From the NCBI GenBank assembly GCA_001644445.1, contig LSTE01000049.1, positions 1 to 52,418 on the forward strand: a stretch of DNA of 52,418 nucleotides. Direction: 5' to 3'. The stretch comes from Gammaproteobacteria bacterium SCGC AG-212-F23 (GTDB taxonomy: Bacteria > Pseudomonadota > Gammaproteobacteria > DSM-16500). Under the pieces are notes generated by a model. The model did no database searches. It saw nothing but the letters and a program-made list of their open reading frames with translations, and was not told the DNA's origin. Position 1 is the first letter of the stretch; every line of letters begins with the position of its first letter. Shown in pieces: positions 45,531 through 52,418 of the stretch. Made by a program: the position numbers and the translations under genes.

Positions 45531-46582
45531 ATGGAAACCGAAAAACGTTGGAACAAATGTATTATCTTGATTAGCATCTTAATTGTTGCAGGTGGTTTGT
45601 ATTTGCTTTCACCTGTGCTGACGCCTTTTCTGGTAGGTGTATTGTTAGCTTATTTAGTCGATCCTTTGGTGACGAAATTAGATGAATTGCATTTGCCGCG
45701 TTTGTTGAGTGTGATTATTGTTTTTTTAGGATTATTTTTAGGGTTAGGTATTATTATTACTTTGTTAGTTCCATTGATTGAAAAACAATTTGTGACGCTT
45801 ACCGTGGTGATTCCAAATATTATTAGTTGGATCCAAAAAAGTATTTTGCCGTGGTTGTTATCGCATTTTGGTATCGATGAAGTGATTGATGTGAATGATC
45901 TTAAAGCGACAATTGCTGAAAATTGGATGAAAGCAGGAGGTAGTCTTTCCTGGTTGTGGAAAACAGCAATGAGTTCGGGATTACGTATTCTTGAGTGGGG
46001 CGTGCGTTTACTCTTGATTCCTGTTGTGACTTTTTATTTGTTACGCGATTGGAGCAAAGTGCTTAACAGTATTCATGAATTATTGCCTAGACGTATAGAG
46101 CCTACGGTAGTGCGTTTAGTGAAAGAATGTGATCAAGTATTAAGTGGTTTTTTTCGCGGACAATTATTAGTGATGTTGTCTTTAGGTGTGTTTTATTCGA
46201 TAGGGCTAACGTTGATTGGATTACCTATCGGTTTGTTAATCGGTTTGATTGTGGGTCTCTTAGCAATTATTCCCTACCTAGGCGCAACAGTCGGTATTTT
46301 GACGGCAAGTATTGCAACGTATGTGCAATTAGGCGATTTTTCTCACGTGTTAATGGTGTGGGCATTATTTGCGGTTGGACAATCGACAGAGAGTATGTTT
46401 TTGACGCCTAAATTAGTGGGTGGTCGTATTGGGTTGCATCCGGTTGCGGTTATCTTTTCAGTACTGACGGGTGGTTATTTATTTGGATTTTTTGGTGTAT
46501 TACTAGCGTTACCCGTGGCCGCAGTCATTATGGTATGGATGCGTTTCTTACATCAGCAATACCGTGAGAGTTATTTATATCG

Positions 46583-46586
<4 letters not shown>
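45531..46586 (+). CDS. AI-2E-family transporter (PerM-like)
   Basis: A 351-residue membrane protein of the AI-2 exporter superfamily. The N-terminal helices (CIILISILIVAGGLYLLSPV, FLVGVLLAYLVDPLV) and VIIVFLGLFLGLGIIITLLV are followed by a soluble helical section. The C-terminal helices carry GLPIGLLIGLIVGLLAIIPYLG and LTPKLVGGRIGLHPVAVI, the P-Y-x-G and G-x-x-x-x-L-H-P motifs of the family. The substrate is unknown for PerM. AAGGA precedes the ATG. The stop overlaps the hda ATG (ATGA). Confidence 0.85.
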
Positions 46587-48612
<2,026 letters not shown>

Positions 48613-48613
48613 C

Positions 48614-48901
48614 ATGAAACGAATTCATTTGTTAATGATTATGCTAGTGATGACATTGTTTTTTTTGCAATATCGATTGTGGTTTGAATCAGGTGGTATG
48701 ATTGATGTGGCCAGACTCAAAAAACAATATTTGACGGTTGTGCAAGAAACGCAAATATTGAAAGAGCGCAATCAAAAATTATTAATGGAAGTGAAACAAC
48801 TGCAAAACGGCGGCGACGCAATGGAATCTAATGCGCGTCATGAATTAGGCATGATAAAAAAAGGCGAAACGTTTTATCAAGTTGTAGATAAGGATAAATA
48901 A
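48614..48901 (+). CDS. ftsB: Cell-division protein FtsB
   Basis: A 95-residue bitopic membrane protein of the divisome (FtsQBL complex). A short cytoplasmic end is followed by one helix ([19 protein letters not shown]), then a leucine-zipper coiled coil ([20 protein letters not shown]). [19 protein letters not shown] is the FtsB/DivIC end, which contacts FtsQ. I start it at 48614 because this gives the proper family N-terminus; a longer frame lies within eno. Its TAA overlaps the surE ATG (TAATG). eno-ftsB order is common in gammaproteobacteria. Confidence 0.88.
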   Translation: MKRIHLLMIMLVMTLFFLQYRLWFESGGMIDVARLKKQYLTVVQETQILKERNQKLLMEVKQLQNGGDAMESNARHELGMIKKGETFYQVVDKDK

Positions 48902-49656
48902 TGAAAATTTTATTAAGTAATGACGATGGTTTTTTGGCGCCCGGTTTAAATAAACTGGCAAAAGTGTTGGGTGAAATCGCAGAGATTACTGTTGTAGCTC
49001 CCGATCGTAATCGCAGTGGCGCGAGTAACTCACTTACATTAGATAACCCGCTGCGTACAACCACAGCTGACAATGGTTTTATTAGTGTGAATGGTACACC
49101 GACGGATTGTGTACACTTAGCTGTTACAGGATTATTAAAAGAAATGCCTGATATGGTGGTGTCTGGTATCAATGAAGGTTCAAATTTAAGTGATGATGTG
49201 TTGTATTCAGGAACGGTAGCCGCAGCAACGGAAGGGCGATTTTTAGGATTGCCATCGCTTGCCATTTCACTCGCAGGCCCTAAATGTCAACATTATGATA
49301 CGGCTGCACAGATTGCTAAGAAATTAGTATTAAGTCTTAAATCCAGTCCGTTGCCCTCCGATACAGTTTTAAATATCAACGTTCCAGATTTGCCTTTAGC
49401 TGAACTAAAAGGTATTCAAGTGACGCGATTAGGGACGCGTCATATTGCAGAACCTACGATTAAAACAGTCGATCCTCGCGGCAGACGAATTTATTGGATT
49501 GGACAACCGGGGCCAGAACAAGATTCAGGTCCTGGTACGGATTTTTATGCAGTGAACATGGGTTATGTTTCAGTGACACCTTTGCATTTAGATTTAACAC
49601 ACTATAAAGTATTGGATCAGTTAACCACATGGATTTCAGCGTTTGATAAAGGATGA
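48901..49656 (+). CDS. surE: 5'/3'-nucleotidase SurE
   Basis: A 251-residue metal-dependent phosphatase acting on nucleoside monophosphates and short polyphosphates. [16 protein letters not shown] contains the Asp8-Asp9 metal pair, [17 protein letters not shown] the Ser-x-x-Ser loop with the catalytic Asn, and [20 protein letters not shown] the second loop. The length is typical. It is linked to ftsB by overlap and to nlpD, so it belongs to the surE-nlpD-rpoS stationary-phase cluster. The pcm gene often found between surE and nlpD is missing. Confidence 0.93.
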   Translation: MKILLSNDDGFLAPGLNKLAKVLGEIAEITVVAPDRNRSGASNSLTLDNPLRTTTADNGFISVNGTPTDCVHLAVTGLLKEMPDMVVSGINEGSNLSDDVLYSGTVAAATEGRFLGLPSLAISLAGPKCQHYDTAAQIAKKLVLSLKSSPLPSDTVLNINVPDLPLAELKGIQVTRLGTRHIAEPTIKTVDPRGRRIYWIGQPGPEQDSGPGTDFYAVNMGYVSVTPLHLDLTHYKVLDQLTTWISAFDKG

Positions 49657-49658
49657 TT

Positions 49659-50201
49659 ATGCGTTTTATAAAAATAGTATTTGGAGTATCACTGATTTTT
49701 TTAACGGCTTGTACCACACTAGAGAATGGGTCTAAACATACTAGTCACAAAAAAACATCGACTAGCAAAACAACAGTGAAAAAAACCAAACAAGCGGCTG
49801 ATACAACAAAGCCTGTGAAGGAGCGTGAGCCTATCGCAGCAGTAAAGCATTGGGACTGGCCTGTTAGAGGGCCTGTGTTAACAAAGTTTTCTCATGCTAA
49901 TAAGGGTTTGAATATCGGCGGCTTGCTGGGCGAAGCTGTGTATGCGAGTGCTGCTGGAAAAGTGGTTTATAGTGGAAATGGCTTGCGTGATTATGGAAAT
50001 TTAATCATTATTAAGCATAATAGCTTATTTTTAACAACGTATGCTTATAATAGTAAGTTGTTGGTCAAACAAGGTGATTGGGTTAAATCAGGCCAGAAAA
50101 TTGCAGAAATAGGTAAAAAAGGCGATAAAAATCCTATGCTGCATTTCGAAATACGTCGTGCGGGAAAACCTGTGAATCCTATGCAATATTTGAAAGGATA
50201 G
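49659..50201 (+). CDS. nlpD: NlpD-like M23/LytM lipoprotein without LysM
   Basis: A 180-residue lipoprotein. Start 49659 has AAAGGA about 8 bases upstream. The lipobox LTAC places the lipidated Cys at residue 18. A Lys/Thr-rich linker follows ([20 protein letters not shown]). The LytM domain ([20 protein letters not shown], then [20 protein letters not shown], then [19 protein letters not shown]) keeps the fold, but the zinc residues of active M23 enzymes are altered, as in NlpD, which activates amidases instead of cutting. The LysM domain of E. coli NlpD is missing. Its place before rpoS supports the name, and in other species the rpoS promoter lies within nlpD. Confidence 0.83.
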   Translation: MRFIKIVFGVSLIFLTACTTLENGSKHTSHKKTSTSKTTVKKTKQAADTTKPVKEREPIAAVKHWDWPVRGPVLTKFSHANKGLNIGGLLGEAVYASAAGKVVYSGNGLRDYGNLIIIKHNSLFLTTYAYNSKLLVKQGDWVKSGQKIAEIGKKGDKNPMLHFEIRRAGKPVNPMQYLKG

Positions 50202-50205
50202 GGGA

Positions 50206-51162
50206 ATGCCAAAAAAACCCAAAAAAAAGCAAGCGGAGCAGCCAGAGTTAGAACCTGACTTGAAAGAACTCGCCTCGATAGAACAACAAAATCATCATGA
50301 AACCGAACAAACCGAACGCAAAGAAGAAACCCATGCTAGCAGTGACCCTGCTCAATTATATTTAACTGAAATTGGTTATTCACCCTTACTCACACCCGAA
50401 GAAGAAATTCGTTATGCACGTTTAGTGCAAAAAGGTGATGCAGAAGCACGTAAAAAAATGATAGTCAGTAATTTGCGTTTAGTTGTGAAGATAGCACGTC
50501 GATATTACAACCGTGGTTTGGATTTTTTAGATTTAATTGAAGAAGGTAATTTAGGTTTACTACGCGCTGTTGAAAAATTTGATCCCGAGCGCGGGTTTCG
50601 ATTTTCAACATATGCCACATGGTGGATTCGTCAAACCATTGAGCGTGCGATCATGAATCAAACGCGTACTATTCGTTTACCGATTCATGTGATTCGTGAA
50701 TTAAATACTTATTTATCGGCTGCGCGTGAGTTAATGAAAGCGGGTAAACATGAACCTACACATCAAGAAATTGCTACTGCAGTGAATAAACCCATTAGTG
50801 ATGTATCGCACATGTTTGATTTGAATGAACATATGGTATCGATTGATGCGGTCATTGGTAATGAAAATTCTTCAGGTAGAACACTTGCTGAAGCATTAGC
50901 GGATAAACACAAAAATAATCCTTCTGAGATTTTAGCAGACGAGCGCATGTCAGAAGATATTGCTGAGTGTATGAAAGCGCTTTCTGATAAAGATAAAGAA
51001 GTATTGTGTCGCCGTTTTGGTTTGAATGGTTATGAACGTCAAACTTTAGAAGAAGTCGGCGCATCCATCGGCCTCACCCGCGAACGTGTACGGCAAATTC
51101 AAATGCACGCGTTAAAAGTATTGCGCGATATGATGAAGAAAAAAGGGATGTTGGAAGATTAA
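50206..51162 (+). CDS. rpoS: RNA polymerase sigma factor RpoS
   Basis: A 318-residue sigma-70-family factor for stationary phase or developmental transition. [20 protein letters not shown] is region 1.2, [20 protein letters not shown] to [17 protein letters not shown] covers regions 2.1-2.4, and [20 protein letters not shown] is region 4.2. The N-terminus (about 40 residues) is Lys/Glu-rich and short of region 1.1, as in RpoS. In Legionella and Coxiella, RpoS controls the switch between growth forms, which may apply here. It starts 4 bases after nlpD with AGGGG before the ATG. Confidence 0.92.
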   Translation: MPKKPKKKQAEQPELEPDLKELASIEQQNHHETEQTERKEETHASSDPAQLYLTEIGYSPLLTPEEEIRYARLVQKGDAEARKKMIVSNLRLVVKIARRYYNRGLDFLDLIEEGNLGLLRAVEKFDPERGFRFSTYATWWIRQTIERAIMNQTRTIRLPIHVIRELNTYLSAARELMKAGKHEPTHQEIATAVNKPISDVSHMFDLNEHMVSIDAVIGNENSSGRTLAEALADKHKNNPSEILADERMSEDIAECMKALSDKDKEVLCRRFGLNGYERQTLEEVGASIGLTRERVRQIQMHALKVLRDMMKKKGMLED

Positions 51163-51172
51163 AGGTGAATCG

Positions 51173-51250
51173 TGTCATCCCGAGCGTAGCGAGGGATCTC
51201 CCTGTAAGCAGGAGATCTTTCACCGCAAAAAAGCGCGGTTCAGGATGACG
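51173..51250. repeat. GC-rich palindromic repeats after rpoS (GTCATCCC type and family B)
   Basis: GTCATCCCGAGCGTAGCGAG followed by GGATCTCCC (51174-51202) is a repeat type that I know is widely dispersed in bacterial genomes. Family B follows inverted at 51211-51249 (GGAGATCTTTCACCGC, then GCGCGGTTCAGGATGAC). They lie between convergent genes and may work as a bidirectional terminator. Confidence 0.75.
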
Positions 51251-51263
51251 CGGTGCGAGTAGA

Positions 51264-51989
51264 TTACTGAGTGACGGCTTGGGTTTTCCTGCGATCAATG
51301 TGATCACTGGTTGCAACATGCATGCTTGCTTCGCCGATCGCAGAGGATACGCCTATTGCATTAGAAGCAAAGAATCCTGCAGTGGATAAGCCAGCTGTAT
51401 AAATTGGGCCTCCAAAGATATCAGTAATAATAGGGCCATATACGGCGAGGCTAGTTGCATAAGCTTCAGCAAATTCTCCCAAAAATTGGAATCGTTTCGG
51501 CCAAGTCATATTGCTGACTGTTTCACTGAATTGATTCCACCACGATGAATTCTCTTTGGCATCTTTAGTATTTTTTCTATTACGTTTTTCTAACACAGCG
51601 ACGTTATTGCGTTTGTCTTGCCATGCTTTTAGAGTGAAACCGATAAATAAAGCGACAGCGTAGATAGGTAATTTGACTCCTGCAGGTAATCCTTCCGTTA
51701 ACTTAAAATAAAATATCGCTAATGTTGGTAAAGATGCACCCGCAGTCATATGTGAATGTGCAGCAAGCGCTATTATTGCTTTTTGGGTGCTGGAAAATTC
51801 AGCTGGGTTTATTTTTTTCTCGGCAACGATTTGTGGGGTAGAGGGTGTTGATGGAGTGCCTGAGTGGACGATAATAGTCTCTAATTTTGCTTCTTTTGTC
51901 CCATTTGCTTCACTGGGTATGAGTGGGGCTGCAAGCGCGGAATTATTCACTGATTGATTGTTTTTTGACCCACAAAGCCAGCTCCACAT
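51264..51989 (-). CDS. Unknown membrane protein with disordered N-terminus
   Basis: A 241-residue protein with no family I recognise. The first 60 residues are Ser/Pro/Thr-rich (HSGTPSTPSTPQIVAEKK) after a Trp/Cys start (MWSWLCGSKNN). Hydrophobic segments lie near 69-85, 88-125 (LPTLAIFYFKLTEGLPAGVK to YAVALFIGFTL) and 180-220 (YATSLAVYGPIITDIFGGPI, GLSTAGFFASNAIGV). The end is polar. It resembles the protein at 36567 in style (hydrophobic stretches plus charged, disordered ends), not in sequence. GAGGAAT precedes the ATG. It converges on rpoS over a repeat. Confidence 0.55.
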   Translation of the reverse strand: MWSWLCGSKNNQSVNNSALAAPLIPSEANGTKEAKLETIIVHSGTPSTPSTPQIVAEKKINPAEFSSTQKAIIALAAHSHMTAGASLPTLAIFYFKLTEGLPAGVKLPIYAVALFIGFTLKAWQDKRNNVAVLEKRNRKNTKDAKENSSWWNQFSETVSNMTWPKRFQFLGEFAEAYATSLAVYGPIITDIFGGPIYTAGLSTAGFFASNAIGVSSAIGEASMHVATSDHIDRRKTQAVTQ

Positions 51990-52061
51990 ATTTATTCCTC
52001 ATTTTAAACTATTTAAATGAGAATAATAATCATTTGCATTTAAAATGCAAGGAATTTTTGA

Positions 52062-52418
52062 TTATTTGTACCTTGGAGTGGTAGGGATTGAATCATCGAT
52101 CAAATCCGGCAGGTCATCTGGTGGATCATTATGTAGGTCTGTATGGCTAACACTAGTATTCGTTGTGGCAGTTGCAGGGGTTGAAGCAGAGAGTGTTGCC
52201 ATTAATGCATGTTGTGCTTCTGCTAATGCACATTGTGCTTCTGCATTGTTTAGTGCAGCTAATTTTTGCCAGATTGATATGGACATACATTGAGGAAGAC
52301 GAGGGATACAGAAGAGGGTATTTTTTGCATATTGGTTAAGTAAATCTTGAGATTGGCTATCACCTGTTGCAGCTTTTTCTTCTAATAATGAGATAGTTAT
52401 TCGGATGCTTTCTAGCGC
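52062..52418 (-). CDS. C-terminal part of an unknown Ala/Thr-rich protein, cut by the window edge
   Basis: The frame is open from the right edge to a stop at 52062-52064 and gives 118 residues, so the protein continues beyond the window. The visible part begins ALESIRITISLLEEKAATGD and contains NQYAKNTLFCIPRLPQC. It then has the repeated helix AEAQCALAEAQHALMATL, followed by a Thr/Ser-rich linker (SASTPATATTNTSVSHTD) and an acidic, Pro-rich tail (DPPDDLPDLIDDSIPTTPRY). No family is recognised. An internal ATG at 52286 is not the likely start, since the reading continues through it. The linker style recalls the 42176-43672 protein. Confidence 0.55.
   Translation of the reverse strand, partial: ALESIRITISLLEEKAATGDSQSQDLLNQYAKNTLFCIPRLPQCMSISIWQKLAALNNAEAQCALAEAQHALMATLSASTPATATTNTSVSHTDLHNDPPDDLPDLIDDSIPTTPRYK

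Noticed and set aside
51074-51319. Minus-strand frame over the end of rpoS
   Set aside because: It is antisense to rpoS and derives in part from the repeat at 51173-51250.
52045-52293. Plus-strand frame at the right edge
   Set aside because: It is antisense to a minus-strand frame that stays open to the window end and has a more protein-like composition.

Overview
The window looks like the chromosome of an AT-rich gammaproteobacterium. Synteny and protein signatures suggest the Legionellales (Legionella, Coxiella, Rickettsiella or Berkiella type), possibly host-associated. The supporting blocks are mreB-mreC-mreD next to yhdP, divergent metG and mrp with dcd nearby, a DUF2066 protein followed by a PerM-like permease and hda, and eno-ftsB-surE-nlpD-rpoS. 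The assignment to an order is inference, because no rRNA or typing gene is present.

Region 1 (1-19,250) is accessory. It holds many single enzymes of varied families: an aminoglycoside-phosphotransferase-like kinase, a MerR/TipAS regulator, a DUF2089 plus membrane protein pair, a shortened PdxH-like protein, an M15 peptidase, a deaminase, an SGNH hydrolase, an isochorismatase-fold protein, two paralogous secreted S9 peptidases, an ABM protein, PgeF, a beta-propeller protein and a TMEM175-like channel. It ends with a decaying AbiE type IV toxin-antitoxin locus. Gene decay is visible here: the AbiEii toxin is frameshifted and a GlcG/HbpS remnant survives. A 92-bp intergenic sequence is present twice.

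Region 2 (19,450-30,500) is metabolic and repair: acs, a frameshifted tpx, a methyltransferase, mutM, an L,D-transpeptidase, glnA, xthA, rpmE, an NADP-malic enzyme and an MFS transporter. The glnA start is buried in a strong hairpin. The 3' end of the malic enzyme gene is built from a palindromic repeat.

Region 3 (30,500-42,100) covers cell shape and housekeeping: mreBCD, yhdP, a membrane protein with effector-like traits, a soluble RnfB-like ferredoxin, metG, mrp and dcd. mreC appears to start at AUU. Region 4 (42,100-52,418) has a large unknown protein, ihfB, DUF2066-perM-hda-eno-ftsB-surE-nlpD-rpoS in one direction, and two unknown proteins at the right edge.

Several families of GC-rich palindromic repeats sit between these AT-rich genes, with a MITE-like 317-bp element at 37,847-38,163 and a hexamer-repeat hairpin at 40,522-40,620. 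I found no rRNA, tRNA, CRISPR array, prophage or intact insertion sequence.
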